Below are positions 6,679 to 14,229 of a DNA stretch of 16,050 bases, one piece after another (position 1 is the stretch's first letter; every line of letters begins with the position of its first letter). The position numbers and the translations under genes are program-made. This DNA is from Hyphomicrobiaceae bacterium (GTDB lineage Bacteria > Pseudomonadota > Alphaproteobacteria > Rhizobiales > Hyphomicrobiaceae). The notes under the pieces are model-generated. The model ran no database searches and had not been told where the DNA came from. It saw only the letters and a list, made by a program, of their open reading frames with translations. The stretch lies in NCBI GenBank assembly GCA_017353825.1, contig JAFMSC010000042.1:1-16050 (forward strand), given 5' to 3'.

Positions 6679-7197
6679 GCCCATCCCGACTGAGGAAGAT
6701 GGCACCCGTGCTGGGACCGACGCTCGTTCCTGGCAGGCCTTTCGCCAACCTGCCGCGCTTCGCCGTGCGGGGCGCCCGGTGGGCGAGCCGGTGGCTGACA
6801 GAGGCTCGGCCGCACTTCGTCGAGGCCCACAACGGCTCGGCCGGACACGGGGTCCTCGCGGCCGGCGAAGATGACGCCTGTGCTCCTCACCTCTTCCGGT
6901 ATTCCGGCCACGGGCAGGATGCACGAGGGCTGCCGGGGCGACGAGGCGGACGGCGTAACCACACAGTGGTGCTCTCGGAACGTCCACGTGGGCCAGACGT
7001 GGGGCCAGACGCGGAGCCAGACGCGGGGCCACCGCCGAGCACACCGTTCGGGTTGCGGATGCATACGCTGCCGCCTCTTCCGTGGCGGCGCGGAGTAGGT
7101 TGGCGCAGCGTTGGCGCAGGCCGGCGGCCCACATGTCCGAGCTTCTACCGCCTATATCCAGGCTCCGCTCGGCCCCAACCTATGGATGCGCTTGGCG
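6679..7197. other. Gene-poor stretch, no recognised content apart from short repeats
   Basis: About 520 bp between the OmpA-like gene and the helicase promoter. Long open frames exist on both strands, but their translations are Arg/Pro/Gly-rich, lack recognisable motifs and lack good ribosome sites, as expected for non-coding GC-rich DNA. It contains a 12-bp tandem repeat (6992-7027) and a near-duplicate GTTGGCGCAG at about 7098-7118. It may be the eroded remains of a gene, but nothing specific supports that. Confidence 0.5.
6992..7027 (+). repeat. Three tandem 12-bp units
   Basis: Units GCCAGACGTGGG (6992-7003), GCCAGACGCGGA (7004-7015) and GCCAGACGCGGG (7016-7027), followed by a partial unit GCCA. 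Copies two and three differ at one base. The array lies in a gene-poor region. A copy-number-variable minisatellite is the simplest view. Confidence 0.65.
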
Positions 7198-7226
7198 TTG
7201 CAAGAGCGCCCTTCATCCCATATTCT
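7198..7226 (+). promoter_or_regulatory. Candidate sigma-70 promoter of the helicase gene
   Basis: TTGCAA (7198-7203) and TATTCT (7221-7226) are separated by exactly 17 bp, each matching four of six consensus bases, in a locally AT-richer patch. Transcription would begin near 7233, about 44 bp ahead of ATG 7277. This also argues against the longer open frame that starts at 7082. Confidence 0.42.
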
Positions 7227-7276
7227 GGATTTGTTCTCTGTTCGTGTTGCCGGCCGGGACCGGCGCCGTCGAAGCC

Positions 7277-10200
7277 ATGAGCCGTTCCTCGCCCTTCCAT
7301 CCAGCGGTCGCCCGCTGGTTCCGGCAGACGTTCCCCGCGCCGACGCCGGCGCAGGCCGAGGCATGGCCGGCGATCCAGGGCGGAAGCCACGTGCTGGTCG
7401 CGGCCCCCACAGGCAGCGGCAAGACGCTGGCCGCGTTCCTGGCCGCCGTCGACTCGTTGGTGCGCCAGGGCCTGGAGGGCACTCTGCGCGACGAGACCCA
7501 GGTGATCTACGTCTCGCCCCTCAAGGCCCTCTCCAACGACATCGACCGCAACCTGGCGGCACCGCTGGCCGGTATCCGCGCCCAGTTACAAAAGCAAGGC
7601 CTGCCCGAAGTTGAGATCCGAACCTGGGTGCGCACGGGCGATACGCCACCGGGCGAGCGCAGCCAGATGGCGCGCCGGCCGCCGCACATCGTGGTGACGA
7701 CGCCGGAATCGTTCTACCTGCTCTTGGGCTCGGAATCCGGCCGGGCCATGCTCAAGACCACCCGCACGGTCATCGTGGACGAGATCCACGCGCTCGGGCC
7801 GAACAAGCGCGGCGCGCACCTGGCACTCTCGCTGGAGCGACTGGCGGCGCTTTGCCCGCACCCCGTCGTCCGCGTTGGCCTCTCGGCCACGCAGAAGCCC
7901 ATCGATGAGGTCGCGCAGCTACTGGTGGGAAACGGAGTGAGACCCCTCGCCTCCGGCCCCGAGTTCGAGTCGATGAGCGCAGGCCAGGGGTCTCACCCTG
8001 TCATCATCGACCGCGGGCACAAGCGCAAGCGCGACCTGGCCATTGAGGTGCCCAACTCCCCGCTCGAAGCCGTGATGTCGGGCGACGTCTGGATCGAGGT
8101 CTACGATCGCTTGGCGTCCCTGGTGAGGGAGCACCGCACGACGCTGATCTTCGCCAACACGCGGCGCATGGTGGAGCGCGTGACTCGTCACCTGAGCGAG
8201 CGGCTGGGCGAAGCCGACGTGGCCGCCCACCACGGCAGCCTGGCCAAGGAACGGCGGTTGGACGCGGAGCAGCGCCTCAAGGGCGGCAAGCTCAGGGCTC
8301 TGGTGGCCACCGCGTCGTTGGAGCTTGGCATCGACATCGGCGATGTCGATCTCGTCTGTCAGCTGGGCTCACCCCGCGCCATCTCCACGTTCCTGCAACG
8401 TGTCGGCCGGTCGGGCCACGCCATCGACGGTACGCCCAAGGGTCGCCTATTCCCGCTCTCGCGCGACGAGCTCGTCGAATGCGCGGCGCTGCTCGACGCC
8501 GCCCGGCGGGGGGAGCTCGACCGCATCGCCATCCCCGACAAGCCGCTCGACGTGCTGGCCCAGCAAATCGTCGCCGAAGTCGCGGCGCGCGAGTGGCGCG
8601 AGGACGAGCTTTACGCCCTCTTCCGCCGCGCCTGGCCGTACCGCGCGCTGGCTCGGACCGAATTCGACGGGGTCGTGGCGATGCTTGCCGACGGGTTCAC
8701 GACGCGCCGCGGTCGGCGCGGCGCGCTTATCCACCGCGACGTAGTCAACGGCATGCTGCGCAGCCGGCGTGGTGCGCGCCTCACCGCACTCACCTCCGGC
8801 GGCACCATCCCCGACACCGCCGACTACCAGGTGCTGCTCGATCCTCAGGGCCTGCTGGTGGGCAGCGTCAACGAGGACTTCGCCATCGAGAGCATGGCGG
8901 GTGACATCTTCCAGCTCGGCAATACCGCCTACCGCATCTTGCGCGTGGAGCGCGGCACCGTTCGCGTGGAGGACGCTCAGGGCGCGCCGCCTACGATTCC
9001 GTTCTGGCTGGGCGAAGCCCCGGGGCGCAGCGACGAGCTGTCGGCCAGCGTCTCCCACCTGCGGACCGAGATGGCGTCGCGGCTGAGCGACGATCCACCG
9101 GGCGGCACGGCGCGGCTGTGGCTCAGCACCGAGTTGGAACTTGAGGAGTCCATCAGTTCGCAGCTTGTAGAGTACCTGGCTGCGGCGAAGGGCGCGCTGG
9201 GTTGCCTGCCCACCCTCGATACGATCGTGCTGGAGCGCTTTTTCGACGAGGCGGGCGGCATGCAGCTGGTCGTGCACTCGCCCTACGGCAGCCGCATCAA
9301 CCGCGCCTGGGGGTTGGCGCTGCGCAAGCGCTTCTGCCGCAAGTTCAATTTCGAGCTGCAGGCGGCGGCGACGGAAGACTGCATCATCCTCTCGCTCACT
9401 ACGGCGCACAGCTTCGAGCTGGCCGAAGTGGCGCGCTATCTTAATTCCGCCAGCGTCGAGCGCGTCCTAATCCAGGCCATGCTCGATGCCCCCATGTTCA
9501 TCACCCGCTGGCGCTGGGTGGCGGGCGTATCGCTGGCGCTGCCGCGCTTCCGGGGCGGCAAAAAGGTGCCACCGCCGCTGGCGCGCATGGCGGCCGAGGA
9601 CCTGATCGCCAGCGTGTTCCCCGACCAGATCGCGTGCGCGGAGAACCTTACCGGCGAGCGCGAGGTTCCCGACCATCCGCTTGTCAAGCAGGCGGTCGCC
9701 GACTGCCTTAACGAGGCCATGGACCTGCCGGGCCTAAAGCGTCTGCTGCACGGCATCGAGTGCGGCACCGTCCGGATCGTCGCGCGCGAGCTGACACAGC
9801 CCTCACCACTGGCGCACGAGGTGCTGTCGGCGCGGCCCTACGCCTTCCTCGACGACGCACCGCTGGAGGAACGGCGCACACAGGCCGTGATGAGCCGGCG
9901 CTGGCTCGACCCCGCGACGGCTGCTGATCTTGGCCGGCTCGACCCCGAGGCGATCGAGCGTGTGAGACGGGAGGCGTGGCCCGAGGCCACCAATGCCGAC
10001 GAGATGCACGACGCGCTCGCTTGGCTCGGCTTCGTGACGGACGAGGAAGCGTCCCAAGCGGACGGCTGGCAAGGCTGGCTGCAGGAGCTGGCCGGGCAGA
10101 GGCGGGCCGGCCGGGTGGCCAGGGCCGGCGGCCTCATGTGGATCGCGGCCGAGCGGCTAGCGCAGTTCGCCGCCTTATGGCCCGACGCAGCGCCGGAGCC

Positions 10201-11692
10201 CGACATCAGGGCACCGGCCGTACTGGCCGGCAAAGCGTGGACGCGTGAGGATGCGCTGGTCGAGATCCTGCGCGGCCGGCTGGAGGGCCTTGGCCCTGTG
10301 ACGGAAGCGCGGTTGGCACGCAGCATTGGGGGGGAGGCCGCCGAGATCGCCGCGGCGCTTGCAGCGCTGCAGACCGAGGGCTTCGCCATGCGCGGGCGGT
10401 TTACAGCACATGCAGCGGAGGACGAATGGTGCGAGCGCGGGCTGCTGGCCCGCATCAACCGCTATACCGTGAAGCGGCTGCGTGCCGAGATCGAGCCGGT
10501 GACCGGCCAGGACTTCCAGCGCTTTCTGCTCAGCTGGCAGCACGTGGACCCCGAGGCGCGCATGGAAGGTCCGCAAGCGCTACGGGAGGTCATCGAGCAA
10601 CTCGAAGGCTTCGAGGCGCCGGCGGCGGCGTGGGAAAAGGAGATTCTGGCCGCCCGGCTCAACCCATACGAGTCGGGCTGGCTCGACGACGCCTGCCGCT
10701 CCGGGCATACGACCTGGGTGCGGCTCAGGGCCGGCAACGGCGGCGCACGCAGCAACGGCGGGTCGCGCCGCAGCGGTCCCATCAAGTCGACGCCCATCGC
10801 GTTGCTGCCGCGACTGCACGTCGCCGTGTGGCGAACGTCGGTCGAGAGCGAAGGCCGACCCGCCGTGTCAGGCCAAGCGGACGCGGTGGCCTCCTTCATT
10901 CGCCAGCATGGCGCTTCCTTCTTCCAGGACATCGTGGCGGGCACAGGCCTGCTGCGCTCGCAGGTGGAGGATGCGCTGGCAGAGCTTGCCGCCTACGGCA
11001 TGGTGAACTCGGACAGCTTCGGCGGTCTCCGTGTCCTGCTCGTCCCCTCCGCTGAGCGCAAGCCGTTCGCTGGCGCCAGGCGCCGCGGACGCACTGCCGC
11101 CTACGGCATGGACGATGCCGGCCGTTGGGCCATCGTCTCGTCGTCCCGACCCGACCCTGCAGCCCATGCCGAGCACATCGCCCGCACGCTGTTGCGCCGC
11201 TATGGCGTAGTGGTCTGGCGCCTATTGGAACGCGAGGCGGCGAAGCTGCCGCCGTGGCGCGATCTACTGCGCGTCTACCGCACCCTGGAGAGCCGCGGCG
11301 AGATCCGCGGCGGGCGCTTCATCGCTGGCATTCCGGGCGAACAGTACGCCCTGCCCGAGGCCGTCGGCCTCTTGCGCGAAACGCGGCGCAGGAAGCCCGA
11401 CGGCAGCCTGGTCTCGATCTCGGCCGCCGACCCTCTCAACCTGGTCGGCATCCTCACGCCCGGCCCCCGGCTGCCCGCGCTAGCCAGCAACCGCGTCTTG
11501 TTCGAGGACGGGGTGCCCGTCGCTATGTTGGCGGGCGGCGAGACCAAGATCCTCGCAAGCTCGCAGACGGCCAGCGAATGGGACCTCCGTCTGGCCCTCA
11601 TTGGTCGCAGGCCCCGTCGCGGCTATCTTGGGGCCGAGGGGCGACGACGTCCGGCACGCGCCGGCAAGCGGCCCGCCGCGTATCTTAATTGA
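7277..11692 (+). CDS. lhr: Lhr-type ATP-dependent helicase, long form
   Basis: A 1471-residue superfamily 2 DNA helicase, close in length to full-length bacterial Lhr (about 1500). Lhr enzymes translocate 3' to 5' and are linked to DNA repair. ATG 7277 is chosen because the product begins FHPAVARWFRQTFPAPTPAQ, the usual Q-motif-like start, and a promoter candidate lies just upstream; no strong ribosome site is seen. Motifs: Walker A APTGSGKT (43-50), DEIH (168-171), SAT (203-205), TLIFANTRR (289-297), VATASLELGIDIG (343-355), QRVGRSGH (374-381). The C-terminal two-thirds contain the Lhr winged-helix and tail domains, including RSGPIKSTPIALLPR and LLRRYGVVVWRLLERE, so this is not the short ligase-associated form. 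Codons 221-240 are an unusual palindromic insert, listed separately. The gene appears to be a single-gene unit. Confidence 0.93.
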   Translation: MSRSSPFHPAVARWFRQTFPAPTPAQAEAWPAIQGGSHVLVAAPTGSGKTLAAFLAAVDSLVRQGLEGTLRDETQVIYVSPLKALSNDIDRNLAAPLAGIRAQLQKQGLPEVEIRTWVRTGDTPPGERSQMARRPPHIVVTTPESFYLLLGSESGRAMLKTTRTVIVDEIHALGPNKRGAHLALSLERLAALCPHPVVRVGLSATQKPIDEVAQLLVGNGVRPLASGPEFESMSAGQGSHPVIIDRGHKRKRDLAIEVPNSPLEAVMSGDVWIEVYDRLASLVREHRTTLIFANTRRMVERVTRHLSERLGEADVAAHHGSLAKERRLDAEQRLKGGKLRALVATASLELGIDIGDVDLVCQLGSPRAISTFLQRVGRSGHAIDGTPKGRLFPLSRDELVECAALLDAARRGELDRIAIPDKPLDVLAQQIVAEVAAREWREDELYALFRRAWPYRALARTEFDGVVAMLADGFTTRRGRRGALIHRDVVNGMLRSRRGARLTALTSGGTIPDTADYQVLLDPQGLLVGSVNEDFAIESMAGDIFQLGNTAYRILRVERGTVRVEDAQGAPPTIPFWLGEAPGRSDELSASVSHLRTEMASRLSDDPPGGTARLWLSTELELEESISSQLVEYLAAAKGALGCLPTLDTIVLERFFDEAGGMQLVVHSPYGSRINRAWGLALRKRFCRKFNFELQAAATEDCIILSLTTAHSFELAEVARYLNSASVERVLIQAMLDAPMFITRWRWVAGVSLALPRFRGGKKVPPPLARMAAEDLIASVFPDQIACAENLTGEREVPDHPLVKQAVADCLNEAMDLPGLKRLLHGIECGTVRIVARELTQPSPLAHEVLSARPYAFLDDAPLEERRTQAVMSRRWLDPATAADLGRLDPEAIERVRREAWPEATNADEMHDALAWLGFVTDEEASQADGWQGWLQELAGQRRAGRVARAGGLMWIAAERLAQFAALWPDAAPEPDIRAPAVLAGKAWTREDALVEILRGRLEGLGPVTEARLARSIGGEAAEIAAALAALQTEGFAMRGRFTAHAAEDEWCERGLLARINRYTVKRLRAEIEPVTGQDFQRFLLSWQHVDPEARMEGPQALREVIEQLEGFEAPAAAWEKEILAARLNPYESGWLDDACRSGHTTWVRLRAGNGGARSNGGSRRSGPIKSTPIALLPRLHVAVWRTSVESEGRPAVSGQADAVASFIRQHGASFFQDIVAGTGLLRSQVEDALAELAAYGMVNSDSFGGLRVLLVPSAERKPFAGARRRGRTAAYGMDDAGRWAIVSSSRPDPAAHAEHIARTLLRRYGVVVWRLLEREAAKLPPWRDLLRVYRTLESRGEIRGGRFIAGIPGEQYALPEAVGLLRETRRRKPDGSLVSISAADPLNLVGILTPGPRLPALASNRVLFEDGVPVAMLAGGETKILASSQTASEWDLRLALIGRRPRRGYLGAEGRRRPARAGKRPAAYLN
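7937..7996 (+). repeat. 60-bp palindromic element inserted in frame in the helicase gene
   Basis: Arms GTGAGACCCCT (7937-7947) and AGGGGTCTCAC (7986-7996) are perfect inverted copies. After one mismatch, four more pairs follow (GCCT 7949-7952 with AGGC 7981-7984). The element is exactly 60 bp and coincides with codons 221-240 of the helicase, encoding VRPLASGPEFESMSAGQGSH. It sits between LLVGNG and PVIIDRGH, a variable loop after the SAT motif where related helicases, as I recall them, are shorter. The protein frame continues unharmed on both sides. Confidence 0.65.
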
Positions 11693-11729
11693 AGGGCCCT
11701 CGTCGCGCGGCGCTCGTTATCGTGCACGG

Positions 11730-11749
11730 CGTTACCGTGGTACGGAACG
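11730..11749. terminator. Hairpin between convergent helicase and phasin genes
   Basis: CGTT and CCGT (11730-11738, one bulged A) pair with ACGG and AACG (11742-11749) around a GGT loop, giving 8 bp. A short TTTT occurs 8 bases later on the plus strand. Its location between two converging genes suits a terminator, but the T-run is displaced and weak. Confidence 0.3.
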
Positions 11750-11817
11750 TGGCGGGTTTTGGCGACGACCGGCATTCCGCGTCCTCGATTCCCTGGACCT
11801 CGTAGGCGCAGGAGCCA

Positions 11818-12210
11818 TCACGCTGCCGCGGCGAAAGGCCGGCGCAGCTCGTGGGCGGCTTCCTCCACGCGGGTCTGCATGGCGGTGAGGCTGTTGCTGA
11901 GGAAGCTGCTGCCGAGCTTGGTCATCACCGTGAACTCCTTCTGGTAGTCATCGATCGCCTGACGCCAAAAGGCAGTGTAGATGTCGCGCAGCTCCTCAGC
12001 AGACCGACACGCGCACATGCGCTGCGGTAGGTTCAGGTCTTCCTTGAGGCGCCGGTTCACGAAGTCGAGCCACTCGGTGCCCAGGAGGGCGAAGCCCTCG
12101 CACATCTTGCCGTTCCACTTGGCGGCACCGGCCAGCGCCGGGCCCCACAGCTCGATCCCTGCCGCCGGCGCCAGGATCGCGCCGCCGTTTGCCTTGCCAT
12201 TGTCCGTCAT
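11818..12210 (-). CDS. Phasin family protein
   Basis: A 130-residue protein without signal peptide. Phasins coat polyhydroxyalkanoate granules and control their size; some related proteins have other roles. The start is ATG at 12208-12210, with GGAG (12218-12221 on the plus strand) 7 bases upstream; a longer frame to 12252 lacks such a site. The body is amphipathic helix, with the phasin-like stretch EWLDFVNRRLKEDLNLPQRM (residues 46-65), then AEELRDIYTAFWRQAIDDYQKEFTVMTKLGSSF, and an Ala-rich C-terminus. Cysteines in MCACRS are unusual for a phasin. It converges with the helicase gene. No PHA synthase or regulator gene is nearby. A nested inverted repeat lies 42 bp upstream of the start. Confidence 0.82.
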   Translation of the reverse strand: MTDNGKANGGAILAPAAGIELWGPALAGAAKWNGKMCEGFALLGTEWLDFVNRRLKEDLNLPQRMCACRSAEELRDIYTAFWRQAIDDYQKEFTVMTKLGSSFLSNSLTAMQTRVEEAAHELRRPFAAAA

Positions 12211-12550
12211 CGCTCGACTCCAGAGTCTGACTTCGCGGGGTGTCTTGGCCACCGACGGTTGGGGACGGCACGCGCGCAGGCGTGCCCATCCACCGTCGGA
12301 GGCGCTTACGCCCTAGCCTGAAACCACACCTCGATGTGCATCAATTTCGCAAACGCGGTTTCGAACCCGTAACCGCTCAGGCCACCCTTGCAGGGACACC
12401 ACGCCGCCGTCCGAGAGCTGCAGGGCGTTCGTGCCCCGCATCAACCAGGTCCACCGCGCCGAAACCGCGCCGATGTCGCACGCAAGCTGCTGACGCACGC
12501 GTGAGGCGTGGCATCGGAGGCTTCGCCCCGTGCGCCGAGACCAGGAACCC
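12211..12550. other. Stretch without a convincing gene between phasin and IS remnant
   Basis: About 340 bp. It contains the nested inverted repeat at 12252-12299. A 61-codon minus-strand frame (12313-12498) has no recognisable motif or ribosome site. The sequence probably includes phasin upstream DNA and debris next to the decayed transposase; I see no clear phasin promoter. Confidence 0.5.
12252..12299. repeat. Nested inverted repeat (two-tier cruciform) upstream of the phasin gene
   Basis: Outer arms CCGACGGT (12252-12259) and ACCGTCGG (12292-12299) enclose inner arms GGCACGC (12267-12273) and GCGTGCC (12280-12286). The outer stem extends by two pairs across one bulged base. The start of the phasin lies 42 bp away on the minus strand, so the structure would fall in or near its leader. 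It may be a regulatory leader hairpin, a terminator for upstream transcription, or a palindromic repeat element. No T-run follows on either strand. Confidence 0.6.
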
Positions 12551-12582
12551 GAGCACGCAGCTCGGCGGCCAACATGCGCGCT

Positions 12583-12940
12583 CTAGTGGGTAGCATTGGC
12601 CGGCCCCCTGCTGGGCGGTGCTCTCACGATTTCGAGACGCGCCTCGTGGCTGATGCCTGGCTTGCCGGCGCGTGGACGCTTGCCCTTGCCCTTGCCCTTG
12701 CCCTTGTCCTTCATCAGGCGGTCAACGCCGCCCTCCATGCCTGCCTTCCGCCGGCGCCACACCGTCGGCTTGGAGACCCGTGCCTCGCAGCGGATCGCGT
12801 TGGTGCCGACGCGGCGCCTCGACAACGAACAATGGCGGCGCCTGACGAGCTTTTGCTGCGTCTTGCCAGCGGCAACGAGCCGTTCCAGTGTCGTCCGGTC
12901 AATTGGGTCCGACGTACAGGCATGCCTCGATCCCCCGCAT
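12583..12940 (-). pseudogene. Decayed IS630-type transposase, N-terminal fragment
   Basis: Read on the minus strand, the DNA gives pieces of an IS630-family transposase spread over several frames. It starts at ATG 12938-12940 with MRGIEACLYVGP, shifts frame, then reads ERLVAAGKTQQKLV. A stretch readable as AAIV follows in another frame. GTNAIRCEARVSKPTVWRRR, the helix-turn-helix region, comes next, then GISHEARLEIVRAPPS and ANATH. A TAG stop (12583-12585) replaces the Trp of the family's ATHW motif, and SARMLAAEL continues in a shifted frame just beyond. The catalytic DDE part is absent. At least two frameshifts, one stop and truncation mean it is inactive. No terminal inverted repeats were found. 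Confidence 0.75.
12679..12708 (+). repeat. Hexanucleotide tandem repeat CTTGCC
   Basis: Four exact CTTGCC units (12679-12702) followed by one variant CTTGTC. Within the transposase fragment on the minus strand they encode a Lys-Gly run where relatives have a short Lys/Pro linker, so the array probably arose by slippage after or during decay. Confidence 0.75.
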
Positions 12941-12959
12941 GCCCCTCAATACCACTGAA

Positions 12960-12985
12960 TTGCACAATCAAGGGAATCGTATAAA
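12960..12985 (+). promoter_or_regulatory. Possible promoter ahead of the hydrolase gene
   Basis: TATAAA (12980-12985) is a good -10 in an unusually AT-rich patch, 28 bp before ATG 13014. The best -35-like box, TTGCAC (12960-12965), is only 14 bp away, shorter than optimal. The patch lies at the edge of the IS630 remnant, so the promoter could derive from that insertion. Confidence 0.3.
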
Positions 12986-13013
12986 CAGCCCAGAACACTG
13001 GTAGGCTTGTGGA

Positions 13014-14024
13014 ATGACTGCCCCTCGATCCGTCGCCTCGTTCCTCTCAAGCGTCGCTGCCGGCGCCATCCCGACTGGGCCGACACTTGCGGACTCAATG
13101 CTGGCCGAGTTCGTCTATCCCTATCCCGTAAAGCGCTTCGAGTTCCATTCCCAGGGGCGGCCGCTCGCCATGGCCTATATGGACATCGCCCCGGACCGGC
13201 CGAACGGCAAGACGATCGTGCTCCTGCACGGCAAGAACTTCTGCGGTGCGACGTGGGAGGCCACGATCCCGGCGCTCCGCGACGCTGGTTACCGCGTAAT
13301 CGTCCCAGACCAGATCGGGTTTTGCAAGTCCAGCAAGCCGCAGGACTACCAGTTCAGCCTGCACCAACTCGCCGCGAACACGCGCGCGCTGCTCGCCCGA
13401 CGAGGTGTGGAGAGGCCGATCGTCCTCGGCCATTCCATGGGCGGCATGCTCGCCATACGCTATGCTCTGATGTACCCGCGGGAGGTCGGCGGGCTCGTGC
13501 TCGTCAATCCAATCGGCCTGGAGGACTGGAAGGCCAAGGGTGTGCCGCTGGCGACTGTGGACGAGCTCTATGCAGGGGAGCAGAGGACCAACTTCGAGGG
13601 CATTAAGAAGTACCAGCAGAGCACCTACTATGCCGGCCAGTGGAGGCCCGAATACGACCGCTGGGTGGCCATGCTGGCGAGCACGTACCAGGGCAAGGGC
13701 GGCAAGCTGGCGGCGTGGGACCAGGCGCTTACGTCCGATATGATCCTCTCCCAGCCGGTGGTCTATGAGCTGGAGCAGATCACGGTACCGACGCTGCTCT
13801 TTATCGGCGAGCGGGACAGCACCGCCATCGGCAAGAACCGGGCGACGCCGGAGGCTTCCAAGGCGCTCGGCAACTACCCGATCCTGGCGCGTCAGACGCA
13901 GGCACGCGTCAAGGGCTCGACGCTTGTGACATTCCCCGATCTCGGCCACGCCCCGCAGGTGCAGGACCCGCCGCGCTTCAACGCCACTCTGCTGGAATAC
14001 CTGCGTAAGTTGCCGCAGGGTTAG
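13014..14024 (+). CDS. Alpha/beta-fold hydrolase
   Basis: A 336-residue serine hydrolase of unknown substrate. The oxyanion-side motif LLHGKNFCGATW (70-81) is followed by the nucleophile elbow GHSMGG with Ser141, the acid GERD with Asp268, and GHAP with His312, so the catalytic triad is complete. The stretch YPYPVKRFEF...SQGRPLAMAYMDIAP before the first strand is typical of one esterase-like subgroup. The N-terminus is uncertain. From ATG 13014 the first 30 residues are only weakly hydrophobic, with a possible cut after PTLA, and no clear ribosome site exists. An alternative ATG at 13098 gives a cytosolic protein. The IS630 fossil just upstream may have replaced the original start and promoter. 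It appears to be a lone gene. Confidence 0.9.
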   Translation: MTAPRSVASFLSSVAAGAIPTGPTLADSMLAEFVYPYPVKRFEFHSQGRPLAMAYMDIAPDRPNGKTIVLLHGKNFCGATWEATIPALRDAGYRVIVPDQIGFCKSSKPQDYQFSLHQLAANTRALLARRGVERPIVLGHSMGGMLAIRYALMYPREVGGLVLVNPIGLEDWKAKGVPLATVDELYAGEQRTNFEGIKKYQQSTYYAGQWRPEYDRWVAMLASTYQGKGGKLAAWDQALTSDMILSQPVVYELEQITVPTLLFIGERDSTAIGKNRATPEASKALGNYPILARQTQARVKGSTLVTFPDLGHAPQVQDPPRFNATLLEYLRKLPQG

Positions 14025-14229
14025 CGCGTTCGGACAGCGATGCTCGTCCCTCCTCGAAGCTCCCGCGCCGACCGCGCCCGCTTACCCGTCGCACCTCACT
14101 GGACGGCTCCAGCAAGGCGATCGCGCATTCATCGCCGCAGTATTGTTTCGGGCCCGAATCACGGAATCGACAACGCAGCACGCTAGCCGGGTCGGGTTGA
14201 TTGCGCGATACTGGTATTGCAGGTCAAAC

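Noticed and set aside
7082..7276. Longer N-terminus for the helicase
   Set aside because: The extra 65 residues do not resemble Lhr-type proteins, and a promoter candidate at 7198-7226 lies inside this stretch.
6666..7280. 204-codon plus-strand open frame overlapping the end of the OmpA-like gene
   Set aside because: No ribosome site, Arg/Pro/Gly-rich without motifs, passes through a tandem repeat, and opposite-strand frames are just as long. Typical of GC-rich non-coding DNA.
12360..12385. T-arm-like GGTTCGAAACC on the minus strand, possible second tRNA
   Set aside because: The rest of a cloverleaf (acceptor, D and anticodon stems) could not be built around it.
12313..12498. 61-codon minus-strand frame between the IS fossil and the phasin
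   Set aside because: No recognisable motif and no ribosome site; it may be debris of the same decayed region.
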